DNA of 64,000 nt from SKLM01 sp964514285. Its GTDB lineage: Bacteria; Chloroflexota; Anaerolineae; B4-G1. The translations under genes were made by a program, and so were the position numbers. A model generated the notes under the pieces. It was not told the DNA's origin. It was given only the letters and a program-made list of their open reading frames with translations, and made no database searches. Of this stretch, positions 26,600 to 35,596 are shown one piece after another (the stretch's first letter is position 1; each line of letters starts with the position of its first letter). Location: contig CAZEQC010000009.1 of NCBI GenBank assembly GCA_964514285.1, positions 11,137 through 75,136 on the forward strand, written 5' to 3'.

Positions 26600-28561
26600 A
26601 TGAAACGATCTTACTTACTCGTGGTTATGACAGCAGCAGCTTTGAGCTTGTTGGCGATCCTCTTCTCCGCTCTTCCCATGCACAGCGGTGCTGCCATGGC
26701 TGATTCTGATTCTAATGCCAATCCGTTTGAGAAGCTGCAAGGGGCTGTCTATGCTCCCCTCTATCAGGCGCAGCAATTTGAATGCACCGTTACCTACACG
26801 ACGACGGACAGCCTGGACAACGTCAACGCCTGCCCCGTCGGGGAGAGCTCGGAGTACTGCGCCAACAACAAGGCCACCACGTTATCTAGCTATGACAACT
26901 TGGCACTGATAGCCGAGACCGATGTTCCAGAGGGTGAAGAGCGGGAAGTGGCGGTTCACGAAGATTGGTTCAGGCTTGACAATGCTGACGTCGATGCGCT
27001 CTATACGGTACAAGCCGTCCCCGATCGAACGAGAAACTACAACCTCGGCATTGTCGTTTACGACCTCAACTATGACGAGGTTGACAGCGATGAAGATCCC
27101 CTGGACAACAGCAGCGAGGTGACGTTCCAGGCCGACAGCGTTGGGCCGTACTTCTTTCGCGTCTTTCAGCTCACCGGTGATTGCACCGGCCGAACGTACG
27201 ACCTGAATGCTTCCAAGGTGGAACCGACCGCTACGCCAACCTTGACGCCTATGCCAAGTACCGACGAAGACGCCTATGAGCCTAACGACAGTTTTGAGGA
27301 GGCGATGGCTGGGGCTCCTACACTGCCTATCCAGGTACCCATCCTTTTGGAGCTGACCTTCCATACTGACGATGACGTGGACTATTTCCGCTTCTACACC
27401 AAGTCCGGGCGTTGGTATCAAGCCACGACCAGCGACCTGAACTTGATTGACACCCTCGTGGAAATCTACGACTCGAATCAGACCAGGATTGAGCGGGATG
27501 ACGACGGTGCAGGCGGGCTTGCCTCTCAAGCCTCCTGGAGGGCGAGCTATGATGGCTACTACTACATCGTGGTCCAGAATAACGTGAATTCGGCGGGCAG
27601 TTACAACTTGACAATCGACGAGATCACCGCTCCGGCAACAGCGACCCCTGGCACGCCAAGCCCTGGACCGACGCCGCGTGCCAGAGCCGATGATTGCGAG
27701 AGCAATCCGGACTTCGAACGAGCGTGCGTTATCCCAGTGAACCAGACGCAGACCTTCAATTTCGTGCCCGTGGTTGGCGAGGGACCGGACAATGATTTCT
27801 ACAAGATCTGGGTCAAGCCGGGCCTCCACTTCCGCTGTGAGACGTCAGATCTCTCTCCCGGTGTCGATCCGAATATGATCGTCTTTTCAGGGCCGTCATG
27901 GGATCAGGCCATCGGTGGCAACGACGACATCGCCCCGTGCGACTACAACAGCGCCTTAAACTACTACTCGACTTATTCCGGGTGGCTGTATGTTCTAGTC
28001 GGGACGGGCGACCGCACGCCGCCCGACATCTTGGACAGCAGCTACTCCCTCCAATGCGAGAAGAGCACTGAGCCCTTTGCGGCCACCAGCACGCCTCGAC
28101 CGACGGCGACCTCCGACTCTTCCGGCAAGCTGCCAACCGCAGAACCGACAGAGACGCCGAGAGCAACGCCGACGCGTGCCGAGTCCCCGGTTGCGACACC
28201 CACACCAGAGGCCTCGACATTGTCCATACGGCCCCTGACGACGCCGACGCCGCCTCCGACTCGAGCTCCTCGCTTCGTACCTATCGATCTTCTCGTCTAC
28301 TATGATGCCAACGGTGACGGGCAGCCTGGCGCCGGCGAGGGCATTGCAGGTATCTCGGCGCAGGCCTACGAGGTTGCTACCAATGAGCTGCTGGCTCAAG
28401 ACTTCACGGATGAGCAAGGGAGCTTGGCGTTTACTGTGTCCGCACAAGGCCCGGTGCGGATCAGCATTCCTTTCCTCGGCTTCAGTCATCTGGTGACGGG
28501 AGCAGAAGCGAGCGTCCAAGTCCGCGTGCCGCCTCATTCACGCCCTGGAGGTACTCCGTAA
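26600..28561 (+). CDS. Secreted protein with PPC-like domains, Thr/Pro linkers and a SdrD-B-like end
   Basis: 653 residues. A signal peptide spans about residues 1-34 (MKRSYLLVVMTAAALSLLA, ending near AMA). Three beta-sandwich units of pre-peptidase C-terminal type follow; the middle one is the clearest, with YEPNDSFEEA and DDVDYFRFYTKSG. They are joined by Thr/Pro linkers such as TATPTLTPMP. A long Thr/Pro stretch at about 505-570 leads to a final domain with YYDANGDGQPGAGEGIAGI and EQGSLAF, as in SdrD-B or Cna-B modules. No catalytic domain is seen. It is probably anchored or secreted and may form a unit with the next gene, four bases downstream. Confidence 0.85.
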   Translation: MKRSYLLVVMTAAALSLLAILFSALPMHSGAAMADSDSNANPFEKLQGAVYAPLYQAQQFECTVTYTTTDSLDNVNACPVGESSEYCANNKATTLSSYDNLALIAETDVPEGEEREVAVHEDWFRLDNADVDALYTVQAVPDRTRNYNLGIVVYDLNYDEVDSDEDPLDNSSEVTFQADSVGPYFFRVFQLTGDCTGRTYDLNASKVEPTATPTLTPMPSTDEDAYEPNDSFEEAMAGAPTLPIQVPILLELTFHTDDDVDYFRFYTKSGRWYQATTSDLNLIDTLVEIYDSNQTRIERDDDGAGGLASQASWRASYDGYYYIVVQNNVNSAGSYNLTIDEITAPATATPGTPSPGPTPRARADDCESNPDFERACVIPVNQTQTFNFVPVVGEGPDNDFYKIWVKPGLHFRCETSDLSPGVDPNMIVFSGPSWDQAIGGNDDIAPCDYNSALNYYSTYSGWLYVLVGTGDRTPPDILDSSYSLQCEKSTEPFAATSTPRPTATSDSSGKLPTAEPTETPRATPTRAESPVATPTPEASTLSIRPLTTPTPPPTRAPRFVPIDLLVYYDANGDGQPGAGEGIAGISAQAYEVATNELLAQDFTDEQGSLAFTVSAQGPVRISIPFLGFSHLVTGAEASVQVRVPPHSRPGGTP

Positions 28562-28564
28562 TCT

Positions 28565-29953
28565 ATGAATAAACCTGCGTCGACCACGGAGAAGGGACCT
28601 CAACCCGGCCCAGGCCCACTGGATCGCCGTCAGCTGTTGCTTCTCTCTATCGTCAGCGGTGCCATTCTCTTGTTTGTTGCAGTGGCTATCCTTGTGTACC
28701 TGGGATTGAGAGGGACAAGGCAACCCACTCCTGAGACCCCCACGCCCACCGAGCGAGTAGAGCCAACAGCAACAACCGTTGCCTCGCCCGTCCCGGTAGT
28801 GGACTGCGAGACAATTATCAGCAGCGGCGACGTGGAGGTCAGCGTGGCGCTTCCCGTATCTCTGACCGCAAAGGGATCCATCTATCCTGTGGAACCTATC
28901 GTGCCACAAAGCGATACCTGGGTCTATCCCTCTGGTCAATCGGGGAAGGCTGTGTGGGTCTGTGGCACCGTCGTCAATTACGTCATTGGGCTGGAGCCTA
29001 CGGCCCAAAATGAGGAACTGATCAGTAGCTTCACTCCTGGCGATGACATCATGCTTCGGATGAGTAGCGGTGCCGTTCTGCACTTCCGTTTTGTCGAGCG
29101 GCGTAGTGTGCCTCCGGGTGGGGAATCCGCTCTGTCTCAGCAGAAGCCTCGCTTGACGTTGGTGCTGCCCAATCGCGAGAGTTGGCAGGTCGCATCCGCT
29201 GATTATGCGGCGGAGGCGGAGTCGATGGCGACTCCGCCGCCCGAGGCGTCGGCTCGGCCCGGTGAAGCCGTACAGATCGGCCAAGCGCGAGTGACGATGC
29301 GTAGAGGATATCTCGAGCAGGCCGATGACCTCCCGCAAGGCACGGCCTACTACGTGACGGAGTTCTCTATTGAGAATGTAGGAGAAGAGTCACTGGCGAC
29401 CGATAGGGTCTCTGTTAAGCTACGGGACAGTATGGGTAACACCTATCTTGTCTCTCCTCAGGCCAGCGAAACTGGGGAGTCTGGTCCTCTCAGCGGGGAG
29501 ATCCAGCCGGGCGCGTCCGTGCAGGGCTCGGCGGGTTTCGTTGTGCCAGATACCCTCCCTTCGGGAGAGCTGATGTGGGTTTTCTCCCTCCGACCTGACG
29601 CGGGCCAGGTCAGTATTGCTATCCCATTTGAGGGCGAAGGAGACGCGGATTCTGGCGTGCCACAGCCTCAGGTGACGATCAATGATGCTTTCTTAGGGGA
29701 CGGTGGGAGCATCCTGGTCATCGAAGGGGAGATACAGAACCTCGGTACACAGCCGCTCATCGTAGAGCGCGCTGATGTGACCCTCTCCTCCAGCGCAGGG
29801 ACAGGTGATTTGGTGACGGAAGCGCCGCCGCTACCCTGGACGATCCAGCCGGGGGAGTTGCAGGTCATCGAGCTGCAGTATCAGAGGCCTGATGCCTCAA
29901 CGGTGTTGCTGGAGCTTCTGGGGTACTCTTTCGAGATTGGGGGTCTGCAGTAG
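28565..29953 (+). CDS. Single-pass membrane protein with two DUF4352-like extracellular domains
   Basis: 462 residues. A short cytoplasmic N-terminus is followed by one helix (RRQLLLLSIVSGAILLFVAVAILVYLGL) and a Thr/Pro linker (PTPETPTPTERV). The rest is extracytoplasmic beta structure. Residues about 70-210 form one domain. Residues about 235-360 resemble DUF4352, with FSIENVGEESL and KLRDSMGNTYLVSP, and a further related domain ends the protein (IEGEIQNLGTQPLIVERADVTL). No function is known. It starts four bases after the preceding surface protein and is surely co-transcribed with it. Confidence 0.82.
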   Translation: MNKPASTTEKGPQPGPGPLDRRQLLLLSIVSGAILLFVAVAILVYLGLRGTRQPTPETPTPTERVEPTATTVASPVPVVDCETIISSGDVEVSVALPVSLTAKGSIYPVEPIVPQSDTWVYPSGQSGKAVWVCGTVVNYVIGLEPTAQNEELISSFTPGDDIMLRMSSGAVLHFRFVERRSVPPGGESALSQQKPRLTLVLPNRESWQVASADYAAEAESMATPPPEASARPGEAVQIGQARVTMRRGYLEQADDLPQGTAYYVTEFSIENVGEESLATDRVSVKLRDSMGNTYLVSPQASETGESGPLSGEIQPGASVQGSAGFVVPDTLPSGELMWVFSLRPDAGQVSIAIPFEGEGDADSGVPQPQVTINDAFLGDGGSILVIEGEIQNLGTQPLIVERADVTLSSSAGTGDLVTEAPPLPWTIQPGELQVIELQYQRPDASTVLLELLGYSFEIGGLQ

Positions 29954-30016
29954 GCGTTGGAGAGCCAATCCGACCCACGCCGAAGCGCAAGGTCAATCCA
30001 CCACCAACAGCATAGC

Positions 30017-30982
30017 CTAGGTTGTTTCGTCCAGGATGGTGCGCGTCCGGGCGATATCCTCTCGTAGTTGTGCCACCAGCGCGTTCAATGTGGGGTAAGG
30101 CTGCTCATCGCGCAGGCGAGCGATGAAATCGAGAGCCAACACCTGATCATAGAGGTCCTGGTCGAAGTCAAGCAGGTGAGCCTCGACCGTCAGGCCTTGG
30201 ACGTCGGATTGTGCTGTGAACGTCGGCCGGGTGCCGATGTTGACTGCAGCTGCATAGCTTCCCCAACGCTCCGTATGTGCTCGACAGGCATAGACCCCAC
30301 CGTGGGGGATAAGACGCTTCGGTGGCGGAGCGATGTTGGCCGTTGGCACCCCAATGTCCCCCCCCAGCCCGCGCCCGCGCACGACGATCCCAGAAAGCTG
30401 ATACGGACGGCCCAGACAGCCATTTGCTTCTTCGATGTCGCCGCGTTGGAGTGCGTTACGTATCCGGCTGCTGTGAACGACGTCGCCCCCCCATTCTACC
30501 GGTGCGATGACTCGCACCTGAAAGCCAAGCTGCACCCCCAGCCTCCTCAGGTACACCACGTCCCCACGCTGTCCGTGACCGAGTGTAAAATCAGGTCCTA
30601 CTCTGATCTCAGCCAGATTGAGGTGACGCACAAGATTATCTACGAAGTCGTCAGCTGTCGTGTGAACGATTTCCTTGGTGAAGGGGAAGACGACAACAGT
30701 GTCCAAGGCCATGGTGTCCATCAGGTCGAGGCGCTCTCCAATTGTGGTCAGCAGAAGTGGGGCTTGGTCGCTGAGGACAGCCGCTGGGTGCGGGTCGAAG
30801 GTAATCGCGATAGCTTCGTGTCCTTTTGCGTGGGCTTCCCCTACCAAGCCCTTGATGATCCGTTGGTGACCCAAATGAAGGCCGTCAAACACCCCGATGG
30901 TTACGTAAGACTGTGTGTCTGATGGGTGGCGGGCGGGGTTGACTGCCTTCAGGCGGTGAACAACGCGCATAATCGTATCCAC
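30017..30982 (-). CDS. ribF: Bifunctional riboflavin kinase/FAD synthetase
   Basis: Makes FMN and FAD from riboflavin. The N-terminal nucleotidyltransferase part has TIGVFDGLHLGHQ and SSRIRNAL; the C-terminal kinase has GRGLGGDIGVPTANI and the KEDIARTR-like tail. There are 321 residues from GTG 30982, which directly follows the truB stop; ATG at 30970 (MRVVHRL) is an equally good alternative. It is the last gene of the nusA-infB operon. Confidence 0.94.
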   Translation of the reverse strand: MDTIMRVVHRLKAVNPARHPSDTQSYVTIGVFDGLHLGHQRIIKGLVGEAHAKGHEAIAITFDPHPAAVLSDQAPLLLTTIGERLDLMDTMALDTVVVFPFTKEIVHTTADDFVDNLVRHLNLAEIRVGPDFTLGHGQRGDVVYLRRLGVQLGFQVRVIAPVEWGGDVVHSSRIRNALQRGDIEEANGCLGRPYQLSGIVVRGRGLGGDIGVPTANIAPPPKRLIPHGGVYACRAHTERWGSYAAAVNIGTRPTFTAQSDVQGLTVEAHLLDFDQDLYDQVLALDFIARLRDEQPYPTLNALVAQLREDIARTRTILDETT

Positions 30983-31951
30983 TCAATCGCTACTCTTGGG
31001 ATGACGCTCAGGATAAGGAGAGATGAAGATCTTCTTGGGCCGCCAGACATCCTGCTCAGAATCGTACCTGGCGAGTCCGAGAAAGCGTCCTTCCGGGCCA
31101 TAGGCACGAGCAAGTGTCGTGTTTTGGGGTATACTGACGTTGCTGGGGATCGCTTGTCCAGAACAGAGCTGCTTCGCGTGGGTTGCATCTAATGCCAGCG
31201 CTGGAAATTGGTCGGCGAGGGCCTCGTCGACAGGATGGAGCAACTCCGACCAATAGCCACTCTCGACAGCTTGATCAAAACGATCCGGCGTAAGAGCCTC
31301 CTCGAGGCGGAAGCTTCCGCTGGCGAGACGGGTCAAGCCGGTTACGTAGGCCCCGCATCCCAACGTCTGCCCGAGATCGTGAACCAGAACCCGCACGTAG
31401 GTGCCGGGCGAGCATACCATCTCCAGCGTACACTGCGCTTGATGGGGTTCCCAGGCGACCAGCTCAAGACGGTGTATCTCAACGCGTCGGGGTTCGCGTT
31501 TCACCTCGATACCTTGGCGAGCGAGACGGTAGAGAGGTTTGCCATGGTGCTTCACCGCTGAGTACATCGGGGGGGTCTGTTCGATGGAGCCTCGAAACGT
31601 CGCGAGAGCTCTCTCGACCTCGTCGCGATCTACGTCGACCGCTGATCGCGACACGATCTCTCCCTCCCCGTCGAACGTGTCAGTGACAACACCCAGCTGG
31701 ACGTCTGTTCGATACGTCTTAGGTTCGTCCATCAGGTACTCAGAGACGCGCGTTGCCGTACGTCCCACGCAGACAACAAGCACACCGGTGGCCAGCGGGT
31801 CCAACGTCCCCGTGTGCCCAACCCGGCGCACGCTGGTCAAGGCCCGGATGTGCTCCACCATATCGTGGGAGGTCTTTCCGAGAGGCTTATTGACGACGAG
31901 GATACCGCTAGGTTTGCTCTCTGAGCAGGATGCCATCACCGGCTGGTTCAC
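30983..31951 (-). CDS. truB: tRNA pseudouridine(55) synthase TruB
   Basis: Converts U55 of tRNA to pseudouridine. The catalytic Asp is in GHTGTLDPLATGVL, and the GIEVKREPRRVEIH and GTYVRVLVHDLG blocks are present. There are 322 residues including a PUA-like tail. GTG at 31951 overlaps the nrnA stop by four bases (GTGA), giving coupled translation; an in-frame ATG follows five codons later. Confidence 0.96.
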   Translation of the reverse strand: MNQPVMASCSESKPSGILVVNKPLGKTSHDMVEHIRALTSVRRVGHTGTLDPLATGVLVVCVGRTATRVSEYLMDEPKTYRTDVQLGVVTDTFDGEGEIVSRSAVDVDRDEVERALATFRGSIEQTPPMYSAVKHHGKPLYRLARQGIEVKREPRRVEIHRLELVAWEPHQAQCTLEMVCSPGTYVRVLVHDLGQTLGCGAYVTGLTRLASGSFRLEEALTPDRFDQAVESGYWSELLHPVDEALADQFPALALDATHAKQLCSGQAIPSNVSIPQNTTLARAYGPEGRFLGLARYDSEQDVWRPKKIFISPYPERHPKSSD

Positions 31952-32910
31952 TGATTGGCCACGTCCGCTCGCAGCGCGTCTAAGACACGCCGCTCGGCCT
32001 CTTCCAGCGGGCCGGCCGTGCTGAAGCCAGCCGCGAGAGCATGTCCCCCTCCGCCGAAATGGAGAGCGAGCTGTGCCACATCGAAGCCAGGCATGGCACG
32101 CATCCCCACGTCAACGCTTCCATCCTCTTGTTCGACGAAGACCGCGGACACGTTGGCCTCGTCAGCGCTGAGGAGGAAACTCGCCAGGCCAGCGTCACCG
32201 TTACCTTGATAGCCAACTTCGCGCCGCATCGTCAACGGGATACTGGTCCAGATAATGCCGCTTCCGAAATGGAGCTGAGAGAGGGCAGCTCCCCATAGAC
32301 GCACCGCCACCATCGGCCGACGATCTAGGCCGTGTTGGCTGACGTATGGAAGGGATGCGCCAGCCTTCGTCAAGCGCAAAGTTGCCTCTAGAACGCGGGG
32401 GGTCACGTTATTCGTACGAAGACCCCGCGTGTCAGTGACAATACCGATCAGCAGGCTGGTGGCCAATGTCGCGTCGAGCTGAACTTGAAGGTGATCGAGA
32501 AGGTACAAGACCACCTCGGCGGTGGAGGATGCCTCTGGGTCGACCACATTCACATCACCAAACTCAACATTGGTGACGTGGTGGTCGATGTTGATAAGGG
32601 TATGCTGGTTGAAGTGCGGAAGCTCAGCCACTCGACCCAGGCGCCGCGGATCTGAACAATCAAGGGCAATGACCAGGTCAAAGGGGTTGTTAACACCCTG
32701 CACAACCGCCTCAATCCCGGGGACGTAGCCGAACCCGGGATGAATGGCGTCTGCGCAGGCTGCGATGGGCGAGAGTCCCAACTGCTCTAGGGCACGATGC
32801 AGAGCTGTCAAGCTGCCCAGCGCGTCTCCATCAGGAGCGACGTGGCAGGCCAGGAGGGGCTGATGAGCCCCTCGGATGAGCCGGCTAGCTTGCTGTAGCG
32901 TCGTCGTCAC
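31948..32910 (-). CDS. nrnA: DHH/DHHA1 phosphoesterase, NrnA type
   Basis: Degrades nano-RNAs and dephosphorylates pAp in its family. The DHH motifs are visible: HVAPDGDALGS, ALDCSDPRR, NIDHHVTN and the GIVTDTRGLRTNN segment; the DHHA1 end carries GGGGHALAAG. 320 residues. It overlaps rbfA upstream by 26 bp and truB downstream by four bases, consistent with the conserved rbfA-nrnA-truB order. Confidence 0.94.
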   Translation of the reverse strand: MTTTLQQASRLIRGAHQPLLACHVAPDGDALGSLTALHRALEQLGLSPIAACADAIHPGFGYVPGIEAVVQGVNNPFDLVIALDCSDPRRLGRVAELPHFNQHTLINIDHHVTNVEFGDVNVVDPEASSTAEVVLYLLDHLQVQLDATLATSLLIGIVTDTRGLRTNNVTPRVLEATLRLTKAGASLPYVSQHGLDRRPMVAVRLWGAALSQLHFGSGIIWTSIPLTMRREVGYQGNGDAGLASFLLSADEANVSAVFVEQEDGSVDVGMRAMPGFDVAQLALHFGGGGHALAAGFSTAGPLEEAERRVLDALRADVANQ

Positions 32911-33247
32911 CGAGGCCTAACTCGTCGAGAATGCCGGAGATTCGTTCGCCTCGCTCCACGGAGCGATCGTAATGGAAGATCAGTTCTGGCGTGTGGCGGA
33001 GACGGAGATGCTGCCCTAGCTCGCGACGCAGCCACCCGGCAGCGCTCTCCAGGCCTTCTTGAACCTCCTCACGCGATTGGCCTCCGCCTGGGGTGAAGTA
33101 GATGTCAGCGCGGGATGCATCGGGAGATACCTCCACGTCGGTGATGGTGACCAGCTCCAGACGAGGATCCTTGACCTTCCGCTCCAGGAGCGTGGACAGG
33201 CGAATATGGACAAGCTCTGATACTCGTTGTTGGTATTTTCTACCCAT
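32885..33247 (-). CDS. rbfA: Ribosome-binding factor A
   Basis: A small KH-like factor for 30S maturation, 120 residues. The family pattern is clear: RVSELVHIRLSTLLERKVKDPRL, VTITDVEVSPDASRADIYF and LRHTPELIFHYDRSVERGERI. The 3' end overlaps nrnA by 26 bp. The ribosome site at the ATG is weak. Confidence 0.94.
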   Translation of the reverse strand: MGRKYQQRVSELVHIRLSTLLERKVKDPRLELVTITDVEVSPDASRADIYFTPGGGQSREEVQEGLESAAGWLRRELGQHLRLRHTPELIFHYDRSVERGERISGILDELGLGDDDATAS

Positions 33248-33317
33248 CGGTTTCTTCGTTCATGGTGATCAAGTCGCACTTGTGATGGTCGCGTGGAAGT
33301 GCGCTTGCTCCTGAGCT

Positions 33318-35126
33318 CTATTCAGGGGACTTTTCCCGCTCTTCATAGAACTGAAGGACGTCGCCGACGTGGAAGTCGTCGAATCCAGCCACTCCGACGC
33401 CGCACTCGTAACCCTTCCGCACCTCCCGGACGTCCTCCGCAAACCGCTTGAGCGAGGATACAGGTCCATCGTGCCTCGTACTGCCGTCTCGTACCACACG
33501 CACCTTCGCATTTCGCCTTGCCTCGCCTTTGCGGACGTAGCAACCTGCCACGGTACCGAGATCCGGAATGTTGAAGGTGTCACGCACCACTGCTTCTCCG
33601 ACGAGGACCTTGACGTAAGTCGGTTCGAGCAAGCCCTTGAGTGCCTGGTCGACCTCGTCTATCAACTTATAGATGATGTCATAGGTTCGGATATCCACGC
33701 CCTCGGTCTCCGCCATTCGTCGCGCCGCCGGGTCTGGCCTCACATTGAAGCCCACGATGATCGCATGTGAGGCGATGGCCAGATTGACGTCGGACTTACC
33801 GATGCCACCGGCTGCTGCGTGGAGAATATTGACCTTCAATTCCTCATCGCCCAACTGCTCCAGTGAGCTAACGATCGGATCGATCGACCCCTGGGCATCA
33901 GTCTTGACGATAAGGTTGAGTTCCTTGGCCCTTCCAGCCTTAATCCGGGAGGCGAAGTCGTCCAAAGTGAAGGTGCGGATCGGTCCAGGCGCCTGAGCCT
34001 GAAGCTCCTCTTCTCGTTCGGAAACGATGTCGCGCGCGATGCAGGTCTCAGGTACAACCTCGAAAACCTCACCAGCATCAGGTACATCAGAGAGACCCAG
34101 GATGACCGCCGGGGTGGAGGGCCCAGCTTCCTCTATTGGATTACCATACTCATCCATCATCTGACGCACGCGGCCGCAAGTCAGGCCTGTCACGATGTCA
34201 TCGCCCACGTGCAGCGTTCCATTCTGTACCAAGACCGTGGCCGTCGCGCCTCGAGTTCGATCCAGGCGTCCCTCTAATACAGAGCCCATAGCGGGGCGAT
34301 TGGGATTGGCCTTGATCTGATCAGAGACCTCTGCTACGAGCAGGATGGCGTCCAACAGGTCGCCTAGACCAGTCTTCACCTTGGCCGATACGGGGATACA
34401 GAGCGTATCTCCACCCCAATCATCGGGCACAAGGTCGTGCTCAGAAAGCTCCTGTTTCGTTTTCTCCGGTTGAGCGGTAGGGAGGTCCATCTTGTTCAGC
34501 GCCACCACAATGGGCACGCGAGCAGCTCGGGCGTGGTTGATCGCCTCGACAGTCTGCGGCATCACGCCGTCGTCAGCGGCCACGACCAAGATGGCGATAT
34601 CTGTGGTGTGGGCCCCTCGTGCTCGCATTTCGGTGAAGGCCTCGTGACCCGGGGTGTCGATGAAGGTGATGGTCTGCCCTTCATGATCGACTCGGTAGGC
34701 CCCGATGTGTTGTGTGATGCCACCTGCCTCACCGCCTGCCACGTCGGCTTGACGAATGGCGTCCAGCAAGGACGTCTTACCGTGGTCGACGTGTCCAAGC
34801 GTAGTAACAACGGGTGGACGTGGCTCAAGGTCCTCTGGTTTCTCGCCAGCATAGAAGCGTTCCCAAAGGGGAGTTGGCCCTTCCTCAGCTGCTTCCTCTG
34901 CAACAACTTCAGATTCCTCGATAGGCTCAAAGCCCATCTCCTGGGCTACAATGGCTGCTGTCTCGTAGTCGATTTCCTGATTGATGTTCGCCATCACGCC
35001 AGCGCTCATCAGTTCCTTGATCACGTCGATTGGACTGACCTCAAGTAACTCAGCTAGCTGGCGTACTGTCAGAAAATCCGGTATTTCGATGACGCCTTCT
35101 TCTCTCACCATCACGTCTTCGCTCAT
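33318..35126 (-). CDS. infB: Translation initiation factor IF-2
   Basis: A GTPase that delivers initiator tRNA to the 30S subunit. At 602 residues it is on the short side for IF-2, with a small N-terminal domain (TVRQLAELLEVSPIDVIKEL) and no long charged linker. The G motifs GHVDHGKTS, DTPGHEAF and NKMD are intact, and the C-terminal domains follow. The ATG at 35126 has GGGAG and AGGTAGAG upstream. The L7Ae-like YlxQ gene often found between rnpM and infB is missing here; a 96-bp gap takes its place. Confidence 0.96.
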   Translation of the reverse strand: MSEDVMVREEGVIEIPDFLTVRQLAELLEVSPIDVIKELMSAGVMANINQEIDYETAAIVAQEMGFEPIEESEVVAEEAAEEGPTPLWERFYAGEKPEDLEPRPPVVTTLGHVDHGKTSLLDAIRQADVAGGEAGGITQHIGAYRVDHEGQTITFIDTPGHEAFTEMRARGAHTTDIAILVVAADDGVMPQTVEAINHARAARVPIVVALNKMDLPTAQPEKTKQELSEHDLVPDDWGGDTLCIPVSAKVKTGLGDLLDAILLVAEVSDQIKANPNRPAMGSVLEGRLDRTRGATATVLVQNGTLHVGDDIVTGLTCGRVRQMMDEYGNPIEEAGPSTPAVILGLSDVPDAGEVFEVVPETCIARDIVSEREEELQAQAPGPIRTFTLDDFASRIKAGRAKELNLIVKTDAQGSIDPIVSSLEQLGDEELKVNILHAAAGGIGKSDVNLAIASHAIIVGFNVRPDPAARRMAETEGVDIRTYDIIYKLIDEVDQALKGLLEPTYVKVLVGEAVVRDTFNIPDLGTVAGCYVRKGEARRNAKVRVVRDGSTRHDGPVSSLKRFAEDVREVRKGYECGVGVAGFDDFHVGDVLQFYEEREKSPE

Positions 35127-35222
35127 CTCTACCTACTCCCTTTTTTCACAATGTGCTGTTCGTCAAAGCTTCGGTCTCGTCTCGCAGCTTATCCCTCTCA
35201 TCAGAAACAGCCCTGGTCGTCC

Positions 35223-35504
35223 TCAGAAGTTTGCTGAATACTCTGTGAGCTGGGCCTTCACATCTGCTGTCAAGTTCGTGCGAAGTGCTCGGTTCAGCAG
35301 ACCTTTCGTCAAAGCCTTCTCCCAGCACGTGTCTCTTGGGCAGAGGTAAGCTCCGCGACCGTTTCGCTTACCTGTCTCATCCACGATGACGTCGCCCTCG
35401 GGGGTTCGTACAACACGCACCAGCTCGCGCTTGGGACACAAAGTGCGACAGGCCACGCACGTTCGCTGCGGAATGTGTTTCTTAGGTCGCGCCTTTTGGC
35501 TCAT
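35223..35504 (-). CDS. rnpM: YlxR/RnpM family RNA-binding protein
   Basis: A 93-residue basic protein with the signature RTCVACRTLCPKRELVRVVR and GRGAYLCP. In B. subtilis the homologue binds RNase P RNA. Its place between nusA and infB is the conserved one. Confidence 0.93.
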   Translation of the reverse strand: MSQKARPKKHIPQRTCVACRTLCPKRELVRVVRTPEGDVIVDETGKRNGRGAYLCPRDTCWEKALTKGLLNRALRTNLTADVKAQLTEYSANF

Positions 35505-35596
35505 TCTCTCTACTTTCGAAAAGACACTTCGCCCTAGGGAGACCTCACGCTCTAATCAAGCCCATTGGGAACCACGTCACGTTTCCATCTGTCTCT